From Nematostella vectensis (lineage: Eukaryota; Cnidaria; Anthozoa; Actiniaria; Edwardsiidae), in NCBI RefSeq assembly GCF_932526225.1, contig NC_064038.1:18773075-18837074 (forward strand): a DNA stretch of 64,000 nucleotides, in the 5' to 3' direction. The notes below the pieces were generated by a model. The model worked only from the letters and a program-made list of their open reading frames with translations. It was not told the origin of the DNA and did no database searches. Position numbers and translations under genes: made by a program. Each line of letters opens with the position of its first letter. Position 1 is the stretch's first letter. Positions 37,020 to 50,968 of this stretch are shown here, in pieces.

Positions 37020-37360
37020 AGTAGGGCGCGGTAAGTACTTGGATGGGTGACCGCTTCGGAATACCGTGTGCTGTAGGCATTTCCTTTTTGTTACCGAAGT
37101 ACTCACAGGACTGTTATATAAAATCTATTTCTTACACAGTTCTGTCGTCTACGGCCATACCACTGAGAAAGCACCGGTTCTCGTCCGATCACCGTAGTTA
37201 AGCTCAGTAGGGCACGGTTAGTACTTGGATGGGTGACCGCCTGGGAATACCGTGTGCTGTAGGCATTTCCTTTTTGTTATCGAGGTACTCACAGGACTGT
37301 TATATAATAGATAGATCTTAAACAGTTCTGTCGTCTAAGACCATACCACTGAGAAAGCAC

Positions 37361-37391
<31 letters not shown>

Positions 37392-37518
37392 AGTAGGGCG
37401 CGGTTAGTACTTGGATGGGTGACCGCCTGGGAATACCGTGTGCTGTAGGCATTTCCTTTTTGTCATCGAAGTACTCACAGGACTGTTATATAATAGATAG
37501 ATCTTACACAGTTCTATC
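36961..37518 (+). repeat. Three units joining Q2 to the second half of the 27-unit block
   Basis: D (ACAGCC), B and A (AAGACC) match 18361-18918. In the full arrangement 15 more units lie between the Q block and these, so this junction looks like a deletion of 15 units (about 2.8 kb). Confidence 0.65.
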
Positions 37519-37546
37519 GTTTACGGCCATACCACTTAGAAAGCAT

Positions 37547-37577
<31 letters not shown>

Positions 37578-37918
37578 ATTAGGAAGCGGTAAGTACTTGA
37601 ATGGGTGACCGCTTCGGAATACCGTGTGCTGTAGGCATTTCCTTTTTGTTATCGAGGTACTGACAGGACTGTTATATAATAGATAGATGTTACACAGTTC
37701 TATCGTTTACGGCCATACCACTGAGAAAGCACCAGTTCTCGTCCGATCACAGAACTTAAAGTCAGTATGGCACGGTTAGTACTTGGACGGGTGACCGCCT
37801 GGGAATACCGTGTGCTGTAGGCATTTCCTTTTTGTTATCGAGGTACTCACAGGACTGTTATATAATAGATAGATCTTAAACAGTTCTATCGTCTACGGCC
37901 ATACCACTGAAAAAGCAC

Positions 37919-37949
<31 letters not shown>

Positions 37950-38104
37950 AGTAGGGCGCGGTTAGTACTTGGATGGGTGACCGCCTGGGAATACCGTGTG
38001 CTGTAGGCATTTACTTTTTGTTTTCGAAGTACTAACAGGACTGTTATATAATAGATAGATCTTACACAGTTCTATCGTCTACGGCCATACCACTGAGAAA
38101 GCAC

Positions 38105-38135
<31 letters not shown>

Positions 38136-38290
38136 AGTAGGGCGCGGTTAGTACTTGGATGGGTGACCGCCTGGGAATACCGTGTGCTGTAGGCATTTCC
38201 TTTTTGTCATCGAAGTACTCACAGGACTGTTATATAATATATATTTCTTACACAGTTCTGTCGTCTACGGCCATGCCACTGAGAAAGCAC

Positions 38291-38321
<31 letters not shown>

Positions 38322-38848
38322 AGTAGGGCGCGGTTAGTACTTGGATGGGTGACCGCCTGGGAATACCGTGTGCTGTAGGCATTTCCTTTTTGTCATCGAA
38401 GTACTCACAGGACTGTTATATAATAGATAGATCTTACACAGTTCTGTCGTCTACGGCCATACCACTGAGAAAGCACCGGTTCTCGTCCGATCACCGTAGT
38501 TAAGCTCAGTAGGGCACGGTTAGTACTTGGATGTGTGACCGCCTGGGAATACCGTGTGCTGTAGGCATTTCCTTTTTGTTATCGAGGTACTCACAGGACT
38601 GTTATATAATAGATAGATCTTAAACAGTTCTGTCGTCTACGGCCATACCACTGAGAAAGCACCAGTTCTCGTCCGATCACCGTAGTTAAGCTCAGTAGGG
38701 CACGGTTAGTACTTGGATGGGTGACCGCCTGGGAATACCGTGTGCTGTAGGCATTTCCTTTTTGTTATCGAGGTACTCACAGGACTGTTATATAATAGAT
38801 AGATCTTAAACAGTTCTGTCGTTTACGACCATACCACTGAGAAAGCAC

Positions 38849-38879
<31 letters not shown>

Positions 38880-39192
38880 AGTAGGGCGCGGTTAGTACTT
38901 GGATGGGTGACCGCCTAGGAATACCGTGTGCTGTAGGCATTTCCTTTTTGTCATCAAAGTACTCACAGGACTGTTAGATAATAGATAGATCTTACACAGT
39001 TCTATCGTCTACGGCCATACCACTTAGAAAGCACCGGTTCTCGTCCGGTCACCGAAGTTAAGCTCAGTAGGGCGCGGTAAGTACTTGGATGGGTGACCGC
39101 CTGGGAATACCGTGTGCTGTAGGCATTTCCTTTTTGTCATCGAAGTACTCACAGGACTGTTATATAATAGATAGATCTTACACAGTTCTATC

Positions 39193-39309
39193 GTTTACGG
39201 CCATACCACTGAGAAAGCACCAGTTCTCGTCCGATCGCAGAACTTAAAGTCAGTAGGGCACGGTTAGTAGTTGGACGGGTGACCGCCTGGGAATACGTGT
39301 GCTGTAGGC
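39193..39309 (+). rRNA. Class C 5S gene with one-base deletion
   Basis: Has the GAATACGTG deletion of its family and a private GATCGCAG in place of GATCACAG. Confidence 0.85.
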
Positions 39310-39377
39310 ATTTCCTTTTTGTTATCGAGGTACTCACAGGACTGTTATATAATAGATAGATCTTAAACAGTTCTATC

Positions 39378-39405
39378 GTCTACGGCCATACCACTGAGAA
39401 AGCAC

Positions 39406-39436
<31 letters not shown>

Positions 39437-39495
39437 ATTAGGAAGCGGTAAGTACTTGAATGGGTGACCGCTTCGGAATACCGTGTGCTGTAGGC
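39378..39495 (+). rRNA. Chimeric 5S gene at the ten-unit duplication junction
   Basis: The 5' part has ACTGAG as in class A, like the gene at 41237, while the 3' part is class G (CTCATTAGGAAGCGG, TTGAATGGG, CTTCGG), like the gene at 37519. The switch lies between bases 20 and 60, as expected of unequal crossing-over inside the gene. Confidence 0.75.
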
Positions 39496-39777
39496 ATTTC
39501 CTTTTTGTTATCGAGGTACTGACAGGACTGTTATATAATAGATAGATGTTACACAGTTCTATCGTTTACGGCCATACCACTGAGAAAGCACCAGTTCTCG
39601 TCCGATCACAGAACTTAAAGTCAGTATGGCACGGTTAGTACTTGGACGGGTGACCGCCTGGGAATACCGTGTGCTGTAGGCATTTCCTTTTTGTTATCGA
39701 GGTACTCACAGGACTGTTATATAATAGATAGATCTTAAACAGTTCTATCGTCTACGGCCATACCACTGAAAAAGCAC

Positions 39778-39808
<31 letters not shown>

Positions 39809-39963
39809 AGTAGGGCGCGGTTAGTACTTGGATGGGTGACCGCCTGGGAATACCGTGTGCTGTAGGCATTTACGTTTTGTTTTCGAAGTACTAACAGGAC
39901 TGTTATATAATAGATAGATCTTACACAGTTCTATCGTCTACGGCCATACCACTGAGAAAGCAC

Positions 39964-39994
<31 letters not shown>

Positions 39995-40149
39995 AGTAGG
40001 GCGCGGTTAGTACTTGGATGGGTGACCGCCTGGGAATACCGTGTGCTGTAGGCATTTCCTTTTTGTCATCGAAGTACTCACAGGACTGTTATATAATATA
40101 TATTTCTTACACAGTTCTGTCGTCTACGGCCATGCCACTGAGAAAGCAC

Positions 40150-40180
<31 letters not shown>

Positions 40181-40707
40181 AGTAGGGCGCGGTTAGTACT
40201 TGGATGGGTGACCGCCTGGGAATACCGTGTGCTGTAGGCATTTCCTTTTTGTCATCGAAGTACTCACAGGACTGTTATATAATAGATAGATCTTACACAG
40301 TTCTGTCGTCTACGGCCATACCACTGAGAAAGCACCGGTTCTCGTCCGATCACCGTAGTTAAGCTCAGTAGGGCACGGTTAGTACTTGGATGTGTGACCG
40401 CCTGGGAATACCGTGTGCTGTAGGCATTTCCTTTTTGTTATCGAGGTACTCACAGGACTGTTATATAATAGATAGATCTTAAACAGTTCTGTCGTCTACG
40501 GCCATACCACTGAGAAAGCACCAGTTCTCGTCCGATCACCGTAGTTAAGCTCAGTAGGGCACGGTTAGTACTTGGATGGGTGACCGCCTGGGAATACCGT
40601 GTGCTGTAGGCATTTCCTTTTTGTTATCGAGGTACTCACAGGACTGTTATATAATAGATAGATCTTAAACAGTTCTGTCGTCTACGACCATACCACTGAG
40701 AAAGCAC

Positions 40708-40738
<31 letters not shown>

Positions 40739-41051
40739 AGTAGGGCGCGGTTAGTACTTGGATGGGTGACCGCCTAGGAATACCGTGTGCTGTAGGCATT
40801 TCCTTTTTGTCATCAAAGTACTCACAGGACTGTTAGATAATAGATAGATCTTACACAGTTCTATCGTCTACGGCCATACCACTTAGAAAGCACCGGTTCT
40901 CGTCCGGTCACCGAAGTTAAGCTCAGTAGGGCGCGGTAAGTACTTGGATGGGTGACCGCCTGGGAATACCGTGTGCTGTAGGCATTTCCTTTTTGTCATC
41001 GAAGTACTCACAGGACTGTTATATAATAGATAGATCTTACACAGTTCTATC

Positions 41052-41168
41052 GTTTACGGCCATACCACTGAGAAAGCACCAGTTCTCGTCCGATCACAGA
41101 ACTTAAAGTCAGTAGGGCACGGTTAGTAGTTGGACGGGTGACCGCCTGGGAATACGTGTGCTGTAGGC
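41052..41168 (+). rRNA. Class C 5S gene with one-base deletion
   Basis: Second tandem-copy counterpart of the gene at 39193, with the same GAATACGTG deletion. Confidence 0.85.
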
Positions 41169-41236
41169 ATTTCCTTTTTGTTATCGAGGTACTCACAGGA
41201 CTGTTATATAATAGATAGATCTTAAACAGTTCTATC

Positions 41237-41264
41237 GTCTACGGCCATACCACTGAGAAAGCAC

Positions 41265-41295
<31 letters not shown>

Positions 41296-41450
41296 AGTAG
41301 GGCGCGGTTAGTACTTGGATGGGTGACCGCCTGGGAATACCGTGTGCTGTAGGCATTTACTTTTTGTTTTCGAAGTACTAACAGGACTGTTATATAATAG
41401 ATAGATCTTACACAGTTCTATCGTCTACGGCCATACCACTGAAAAAGCAC

Positions 41451-41481
<31 letters not shown>

Positions 41482-41636
41482 AGTAGGGCGCGGTTAGTAC
41501 TTGGATGGGTGACCGCCTGGGAATACCGTGTGCTGTAGGCATTTCCTTTTTGTCATCGAAGTACTCACGGGACTGTTATATAATATATATTTCTTACACA
41601 GTTCTGTCGTCTACGGCCATACCACTGAGAAAGCAC

Positions 41637-41667
<31 letters not shown>

Positions 41668-42008
41668 AGTAGGGCGCGGTTAGTACTTGGATGGGTGACC
41701 GCCTAGGAATACCGTGTGCTGTAGGCATTTCCTTTTTGTCATCGAAGTACTCACAGGACTGTTATATAATAGATAGATCTTACACAGTTCTATCGTTTAC
41801 GGCCATACCACTGAGAAAGCACCAGTTCTCGTCCGATCACAGAACTTAAAGTCAGTATGGCACGGTTAGTACTTGGACGGGTGACCGCCTGGGAATACCG
41901 TGTGCTGTAGGCATTTCCTTTTTGTTATCGAGGTACTCACAGGACTGTTATATAATAGATAGATCTTAAACAGTTCTATCGTCTACGGCCATACCACTGA
42001 GAAAGCAC

Positions 42009-42039
<31 letters not shown>

Positions 42040-42194
42040 AGTAAGGCGCGGTTAGTACTTGGATGGGTGACCGCCTGGGAATACCGTGTGCTGTAGGCAT
42101 TTACTTTTTGTTTTCGAAGTACTAACAGGACTGTTATATAATAGATAGATCTTACACAGTTCTATCGTCTACGGCCATACCACTGAGAAAGCAC

Positions 42195-42225
<31 letters not shown>

Positions 42226-42380
42226 AGTAGGGCGCGGTTAGTACTTGGATGGGTGACCGCCTGTGAATACCGTGTGCTGTAGGCATTTCCTTTTTGTCAT
42301 CGAAGTACTCACAGGACTGTTATATAATAGATATTTCTTACACAGTTCTGTCGTCTACGGCCATACCACTGAGAAAGCAC

Positions 42381-42411
<31 letters not shown>

Positions 42412-42938
42412 AGTAGGGCGCGGTTAGTACTTGGATGGGTGACCGCCTGGGAATACCGTGTGCTGTAGGCATTTCCTTTTTGTCATCGAAGTACTCACAG
42501 GACTGTTATATAATAGATAGATCTTACACAGTTCTGTCGTCTATGGCCATACCACTGAGAAAGCACCGGTTCTCGTCCGATCACCGTAGTTAAGCTCAGT
42601 AGGGCACGGTTAGTACTTGGATGGGTGACCGCCTGGGAATACCGTGTGCTGTAGGCATTTCCTTTTTGTTATCGAGGTACTCACAGGACTGTTATATAAT
42701 AGATAGATCTTAAACAGTTCTGTCGTCTACGGCCATACCACTGAGAAAGCACCGGTTCTCGTCCGATCACCGTATTTAAGCTCAGTAGGGCACGGTTAGT
42801 ACTTGGATGGGTGACCGCCTGGGAATACCGTGTGCTGTAGGCATTTCCTTTTTGTTATCGAGGTACTCACAGGACTGTTATATAATAGATAGATCTTAAA
42901 CAGTTCTGTCGTCTACGACCATACCACTGAGAAAGCAC

Positions 42939-42969
<31 letters not shown>

Positions 42970-44054
42970 AGTAGGGCGCGGTTAGTACTTGGATGGGTGA
43001 CCGCCTGGGAATACCGTGTGCTGTAGGCATTTCCTTTTTGTCATCGAAGTACTCACAGGACTGTTAGATAATAGATAGATCTTAAACAGTTCTATCGTCT
43101 ACGGCCATACCACTGAGAAAGCACCGGTTCTCGTCCGATCACCGTAGTTAAGCTCAGTAGGGCACGGTTAGTACTTGGACGGGTGACCGCCTGGGAATAC
43201 CGTGTGCTGTAGGCATTTCCTTTTTGTTAACGAAGTACTCACAGGACTGTTATATAAAATCTATTTCTTACACAGTTCTGTCGTCTACGGCCATACCACT
43301 GAGAAAGCACCGGTTCTCGTCCGATCACCGTAGTTAAGCTCAGTAGGGCACGGTTAGTACTTGGATGGGTGACCGCTTCGGAATACCGTGTGCTGTAGGC
43401 ATTTCCTTTTTGTTACCGAAGTACTCACAGGACTGTTATATCAAATCTATTTCTTACACAGTTCTGTCGTCTACGGCCATACCACTGAGAAAGCACCGGT
43501 TCTCGTCCGATCACCGTAGTTAAGCTCAGTAGGGCACGGTTAGTACTTGGACGGGTGACCGCCTGGGAATACCGTGTGCTGTAGGCATTTCCTTTTTGTT
43601 ATCGAGGTACTCACAGGACTGTTATATAATAGATAGATCTTAAACAGTTCTATCGTCTACGGCCATACCACTGAGAAAGCACCGGTTCTCGTCCGATCAC
43701 CAAAGTTAAGCTCAGTAGGGCGCGGTTAGTACTTGGATGGGTGACCACCTGGGAATACCGTGTGCTGTAGGCATTTACTTTTTGTTTTCGAAGTACTAAC
43801 AGGACTGTTATATAATAGATAGATCTTACACAGTTCTATCGTCTACGGCCATACCACTGAGAAAGCACCGGTTCTCGTCCAATCACCGAAGTTAAGCTCA
43901 GTAGGGCGCGGTTAGTACTTGGATGGGTGACCGCCTGGGAATACCGTGTGCTGTAGGCATTTCCTTTTTGTCATCGAAGTACTCACAGGACTGTTATATA
44001 ATATATATTTCTTACACAGTTCTGTCGTCTACGGCCATACCACTGAGAAAGCAC

Positions 44055-44085
<31 letters not shown>

Positions 44086-44798
44086 AGTAGGGCACTGTTA
44101 GTACTTGGATGGGTGACCGCCTGGGAATACCGTGTGCTGTAGGCATTTCCTTTTTGTCATCGAGGTACTCACAGGACTGTTATATAATAGATAGATCTTA
44201 AACAGTTCTATCGTCTACGGCCATACCACTGAGAAAGCACCGGTGCTCGTCCGATCACCGAATTTAAGCTCAGTAGGGCGCGGTAAGTACTTGGATGGGT
44301 GACCGCTTCGGAATACCGTGTGCTGTAGGCATTTCCTTTTTGTTATCGAGGTACTGACAGGACTGTTATATAATAGATAGATGTTACACAGTTCTATCGT
44401 TTACGGCCATACCACTGAGAAAGCACCAGTTCTCGTCCGATCACAGAACTTAAAGTCAGTATGGCACGGTTAGTACTTGGACGGGTGACCGCCTGGGAAT
44501 ACCGTGTGCTGTAGGCATTTCCTTTTTGTTATCGAGGTACTCACAGGACTGTTATATAATAGATAGATCTTAAACAGTTCTATCGTCTACGGCCATACCA
44601 CTGAGAAAGCACCGGTTCTCGTCCGATCACCAAAGTTAAGCTCAGTAGGGCGCGGTTAGTACTTGGATGGGTGACCGCCTGGGAATACCGTGTGCAGTAG
44701 GCATTTACTTTTTGTTTTCGAAGTACTAACAGGACTGTTATATAATAGATAGATCTTACACAGTTCTATCGTCTACGGCCATACCACTGAGAAAGCAC

Positions 44799-44829
<31 letters not shown>

Positions 44830-44956
44830 AGTAGGGCGCGGTTAGTACTTGGATGGGTGACCGCCTGGGAATACCGTGTGCTGTAGGCATTTCCTTTTTG
44901 TCATCGAAGTACTCACAGGACTGTTATATAATATATATTTCTTACACAGTTCTGTC
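41237..44956 (+). rRNA. 5S rRNA: 20 units of 5S rDNA in mixed order
   Basis: Units k 221-240. The parts 41795-43096 and 43283 to about 44270 match 26917-28218 and 30451 to about 31440. The unit at 43097 joins these two matches. The unit at 44213 has F-like AATTTAAGC followed by GGTAAG and CTTCGG, with one unit fewer than in the related stretch at 31381. No non-5S sequence is present. Confidence 0.88.
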
Positions 44957-44984
44957 GTCTACGGCCATACCACTGAGAAAGCAC

Positions 44985-45015
<31 letters not shown>

Positions 45016-45170
45016 AGTAGGGCGCGGTTAGTACTTGGATGGGTGACCGCCTGGGAATACCGTGTGCTGTAGGCATTTCATTTTTGTCATCGAAGTACTC
45101 ACAGGACTGTTATATAATAGATAGATCTTACACAGTTCTATCGTCTACGGCCATACCACTTAGAAAGCAC

Positions 45171-45201
<31 letters not shown>

Positions 45202-45542
45202 AGTAGGGCGCGGTAAGTACTTGGATGGGTGACCGCTTCGGAATACCGTGTGCTGTAGGCATTTCCTTTTTGTTACCAAAGTACTCACAGGACTGTTATA
45301 TAAAATCTATTTCTTACACAGTTCTGTCGTCTACGGCCATACCACTGAGAAAGCACCGGTTCTCGTCCGATCACAGTAGTTAAGCTCAGTAGGGCACGGT
45401 TAGTACTTGGATGGGTGACCGCCTGGGAATACCGTGTGCTGTAGGCATTTCCTTTTTGTTATCGAGGTACTCACAGGACTGTTATATAATAGATAGATCT
45501 TAAAAAGTTCTGTCGTCTACGACCATACCACTGAGAAAGCAC

Positions 45543-45573
<31 letters not shown>

Positions 45574-45728
45574 AGTAGGGCGCGGTTAGTACTTGGATGG
45601 GTGACCGCCTGGGAATACCGTGTGCTGTAGGCATTTCCTTTTTGTCATCGAAGTACTCACAGGACTGTTAGATAATAGATAGATCTTACACAGTTCTATC
45701 GTCTACGGCCATACCACTTAGAAAGCAC

Positions 45729-45759
<31 letters not shown>

Positions 45760-46100
45760 AGTAGGGCGCGGTAAGTACTTGGATGGGTGACCGCCAGGGA
45801 ATACCGTGTGCTGTAGGCATTTCCTTTTTGTCATCGAAGTACTCACAGGACTGTTATATAATAGATAGATCTTACACAGTTCTATCGTTTACGGCCATAC
45901 CACTGAGAAAGCACCAGTTCTCGTCCGATCACAGAACTTAAAGTCAGTAGGGCACGGTTAGTACTTGGACGGGTGACCGCCTGGGAATACCGTGTGCTGT
46001 AGGCATTTCCTTTTTGTTATCGAGGTACTCACAGGACTGTTATATAATAGATAGATCTTAAACAGTTCTATCGTCTACGGCCATACCACTGAGAAAGCAC

Positions 46101-46131
<31 letters not shown>

Positions 46132-46286
46132 AGTAGGGCGCGGTTAGTACTTGGATGGGTGACCGCCTGGGAATACCGTGTGCTGTAGGCATTTACTTTT
46201 TGTTTTCGAAGTACTAACAGGACTGTTATATAATAGATAGATCTTACACAGTTCTATCGTCTACGGCCATACCACTGAAAAAGCAC

Positions 46287-46317
<31 letters not shown>

Positions 46318-46845
46318 GGTAGGGCGCGGTTAGTACTTGGATGGGTGACCGCCTGGGAATACCGTGTGCTGTAGGCATTTCCTTTTTTGTCATCGAAGTA
46401 CTCACAGGACTGTTATATAATATATATTTCTTACACAGTTCTGTCGTCTACGGCCATACCACTGAGAAAGCACCGGTTCTCGTCCGATCACCGAATTTAT
46501 GCTCAGTAGGGCGCGGTAAGTACTTGGATGGGTGACCGCTTCGGAATACCGTGTGCTGTTGGCATTTCCTTTTTGTTATCGAGGTACTGACAGTACTGTT
46601 TTATAATAGATAGATGTTACACAGTTCTATCGTTTACGGCCATACCACTGAGAAAGCACCAGTTCTCGTCCGATCACAGAACTTAAAGTCAGTAGGGCAC
46701 GGTTAGTACTTGGACGGGTGACCGCCTGGGAATACCGTGTGCTGTAGGCATTTCCTTTTTGTTATCGAGGTACTCACAGGACTGTTATATAATAGATAGA
46801 TCTTAAACTGTTCTAACGTCTACGGCCATACCACTGAGAAAGCAC

Positions 46846-46876
<31 letters not shown>

Positions 46877-47031
46877 AGTAGGGCGCGGTTAGTACTTCGA
46901 TGGGTAACCTTCTGGGAATACCGTGTGCTGTAGGCATTTCCTTTTTGTCATCGAAGTACTCACGGGACTGTTATATAATATATATTTCTTACACAGTTCT
47001 GTCGTCTACGGCCATACCACTGAGAAAGCAC

Positions 47032-47062
<31 letters not shown>

Positions 47063-47217
47063 AGTAGGGCGCGGTTAGTACTTGGATGGGTGACCGCCTG
47101 GGAATACCGTGTGCTGTAGGCATTTCCTTTTTGTCATCGAAGTACTCACAGGACTGTTATATAATAGATAGATCTTACACAGTTCTATCGTCTACGGCCA
47201 TACCACTTAGAAAGCAC

Positions 47218-47248
<31 letters not shown>

Positions 47249-47561
47249 AGTAGGGCGCGGTAAGTACTTGGATGGGTGACCGCTTCGGAATACCGTGTGG
47301 TGTAGGCATTTCCTTTTTGTTACCAAAGTACTCACAGGACTGTTATATAAAATCTATTTCTTACACAGTTCTGTCGTCTACGGCCATACCACTGAGAAAG
47401 CACCGGTTCTCGTCCGATCACCGTAGTTAAGCTCAGTAGGGCACGGTTAGTACTTGGATGGGTGACCGCCTGGGAATACCGTGTGCTGTAGGCATTTCCT
47501 TTTTGTTATCGAGGTACTCACAGGACTGTTATATAATAGATAGATCTTAAACTGTTCTAAC
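44957..47561 (+). repeat. Block Q3, partial (14 units)
   Basis: Matches Q1 from its start (offset 184 units) as far as the B unit near 47380. The last 11 units, 45515-47561, form the first copy of an 11-unit tandem duplication whose second copy is 47562-49607. Confidence 0.75.
46383..46388 (+). terminator. Six-T variant of the Pol III terminator
   Basis: The spacer after the gene at 46259 has six T residues in place of five, the only spacer insertion that shifts the phase of the array. Confidence 0.8.
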
Positions 47562-47589
47562 GTCTACGGCCATACCACTGAGAAAGCAC

Positions 47590-47620
<31 letters not shown>

Positions 47621-48147
47621 AGTAGGGCGCGGTTAGTACTTGGATGGGTGACCGCCTGGGAATACCGTGTGCTGTAGGCATTTCCTTTTTGTCATCGAAG
47701 TACTCACAGGACTGTTAGATAATAGATAGATCTTACACAGTTCTATCGTCTACGGCCATACCACTTAGAAAGCACCGGTTCTTGTCCGATCACCGAAGTT
47801 AAGCTTAGTAGGGCGCGGTAAGTACTTGGATGGGTGACCGCCAGGGAATACCGTGTGCTGTAGGCATTTCCTTTTTGTCATCGAAGTACTCACAGGACTG
47901 TTATATAATAGATAGATCTTACACAGTTCTATCGTTTACGGCCATACCACTGAGAAAGCACCAGTTCTCGTCCGATCACAGAACTTAAAGTCAGTAAGGC
48001 ACGGTTAGTACTTGGACGGGTGACCGCCTGGGAATACCGTGTGCTGTAGGCATTTCCTTTTTGTTATCGAGGTACTCACAGGACTGTTATATAATAGATA
48101 GATCTTAAACAGTTCTATCGTCTACGGCCATACCACTGAGAAAGCAC

Positions 48148-48178
<31 letters not shown>

Positions 48179-48333
48179 AGTAGGGCGCGGTTAGTACTTG
48201 GATGGGTGACCGCCTGGGAATACCGTGTGCTGTAGGCATTTACTTTTTGTTTTCGAAGTACTAACAGGACTGTTATATAATAGATAGATCTTACACAGTT
48301 CTATCGTCTACGGCCATACCACTGAAAAAGCAC

Positions 48334-48364
<31 letters not shown>

Positions 48365-48891
48365 GGTAGGGCGCGGTTAGTACTTGGATGGGTGACCGCC
48401 TGGGAATACCGTGTGCTGTAGGCATTTCCTTTTTGTCATCGAAGTACTCACAGGACTGTTATATAATATATATTTCTTACACAGTTCTGTCGTCTACGGC
48501 CATACCGCTGAGAAAGCACCGGTTCTCGTCCGATCACCGAATTTATGCTCAGTAGGGCGCGGTAAGTACTTGGATGGGTGACCGCTTCGGAATACCGTGT
48601 GCTGTTGGCATTTCCTTTTTGTTATCGAGGTACTGACAGTACTGTTATATAATAGATAGATGTTACACAGTTCTATCGTTTACGGCCATACCACTGAGAA
48701 AGCACCAGTTCTCGTCCGATCACAGAACTTAAAGTCAGTAGGGCACGGTTAGTACTTGGACGGGTGACCGCCTGGGAATACCGTGTGCTGTAGGCATTTC
48801 CTTTTTGTTATCGAGGTACTCACAGGACTGTTATATAATAGATAGATCTTAAACTGTTCTAACGTCTACGGCCATACCACTGAGAAAGCAC

Positions 48892-48922
<31 letters not shown>

Positions 48923-49077
48923 AGTAGGGCGCGGTTAGTACTTCGATGGGTGACCTTCTGGGAATACCGTGTGCTGTAGGCATTTCCTTTTTGTCATCGA
49001 AGTACTCACGGGACTGTTATATAATATATATTTCTTACACAGTTCTGTCGTCTACGGCCATGCCACTGAGAAAGCAC

Positions 49078-49108
<31 letters not shown>

Positions 49109-49263
49109 AGTAGGGCGCGGTTAGTACTTGGATGGGTGACCGCCTGGGAATACCGTGTGCTGTAGGCATTTCCTTTTTGTCATCGAAGTACTCACAGGAC
49201 TGTTATATAATAGATAGATCTTACACAGTTCTATCGTCTACGGCCATACCACTTAGAAAGCAC

Positions 49264-49294
<31 letters not shown>

Positions 49295-49635
49295 AGTAGG
49301 GCGCGGTAAGTACTTGGATGGGTGACCGCTTCGGAATACCGTGTGCTGTAGGCATTTCCTTTTTGTTACCAAAGTACTCACAGGACTGTTATATAAAATC
49401 TATTTCTTACACAGTTCTGTCGTCTACGGCCATACCACTGAGAAAGCACCGGTTCTCGTCCGATCACCGTAGTTAAGCTCAGTAGGGCACGGTTAGTACT
49501 TGGATGGGTGACCGCCTGGGAATACCGTGTGCTGTAGGCATTTCCTTTTTGTTATCGTGGTACTCACAGGACTGTTATATAATAGATAGATCTTAAACAG
49601 TTCTGTCGTCTACGGCCATACCACTGAGAAAGCAC

Positions 49636-49666
<31 letters not shown>

Positions 49667-49821
49667 AGTAGGGCGCGGTAAGTACTTGGATGGGTGACCG
49701 CTTCGGAATACCGTGTGCTGTAGGCATTTCCGTTTTGTTACCGAAGTACTCACAGGACTGTTATATAAAATCTATTTCTTACACAGTTCTATCGTCTACG
49801 GCCATACCACTGAGAAAGCAC

Positions 49822-49852
<31 letters not shown>

Positions 49853-50937
49853 AGTAGGGCGCGGTAAGTACTTGGATGGGTGACCGCTTCGGAATACCGT
49901 GTGCTGTAGGCATTTCCTTTTTGTTACCGAAGTACTCACAGGACTGTTATATCAAATCTATTTCTTACACAGTTCTGTCGTCTACGACCATACCACTGAG
50001 AAAGCACCGGTTCTCGTCCGATCACCGTAGTTAAGCTCAGTAGGGCACGGTTAGTACTTGGACGGGTGACCGCCTGGGAATACCGTGTGCTGTAGGCATT
50101 TCCTTTTTGTTATCGAGGTACTCACAGGACTGTTATATAATAGATAGATCTTAAACAGTTCTATCGTCTACGGCCATACCACTGAGAAAGCACCGGTTCT
50201 CGTCCGATCACCAAAGTTAAGCTCAGTAGGGCGCGGTTAGTACTTGGATGGGTGACCACCTGGGAATACCGTGTGCTGTAGGCATTTACTTTTTGTTTTC
50301 GAAGTACTAACAGGACTGTTATATAATAGATAGATCTTACACAGTTCTATCGTCAACGGCCATACCACTGAGAAAGCACCGGTTCCCGTCCAATCACCGA
50401 AGTTAAGCTCATTAGGGCGCGGTTAGTACTTGGATGGGTGACCGCCTGGGAATACCGTGTGCTGTAGGCATTTCCTTTTTGTCATCGAAGTACTCACAGG
50501 ACTGTTATATAATATATATTTCTTACACAGTTCTGTCGTCTACGGCCATACCACTGAGAAAGCAGAGGTTCTCGTCCGATCACCGAAGTTAAGCTCAGTA
50601 GGGCACGGTTAGTACTTGGATGGGTGACCGCCTGGGAATACCGTGTGCTGTAGGCATTTCCTTTTTGTCATCGAGGTACTCACAGGACTGTTATATAATA
50701 GATAGATCTTAAACAGTTCTATCGTCTACGGCCATACCACTGAGAAAGCACCGGTTCTCGTCCGATCACCGAATTTAAGCTCAGTAGGGCGCGGTTAGTA
50801 CTTGGATGGGTGACCGCCTGGGAATACCGTGTGCTGTAGGCATTTCCTTTTTGTCATCGAAGTACTCACAGGACTGTTATATAATAGATAGATCTTACAC
50901 AGTTCTATCGTCTACGGCCATACCACTTAGAAAGCAC

Positions 50938-50968
<31 letters not shown>

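Larger units (their letters stand above)
37519..41236 (+). repeat. Ten-unit (1.86-kb) tandem duplication
   Basis: Units at 37519-39377 and 39378-41236 repeat the order G, C, A (ACTGAA), A, A (GCCATGCC), B (GATGTGTGACC), B (CACCAG), A (CGCCTAGGAAT), ACTTAG-A (CCGGTCACC), C (deleted C). The offset is 1859 bp because each copy carries the one-base deletion. Confidence 0.8.
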
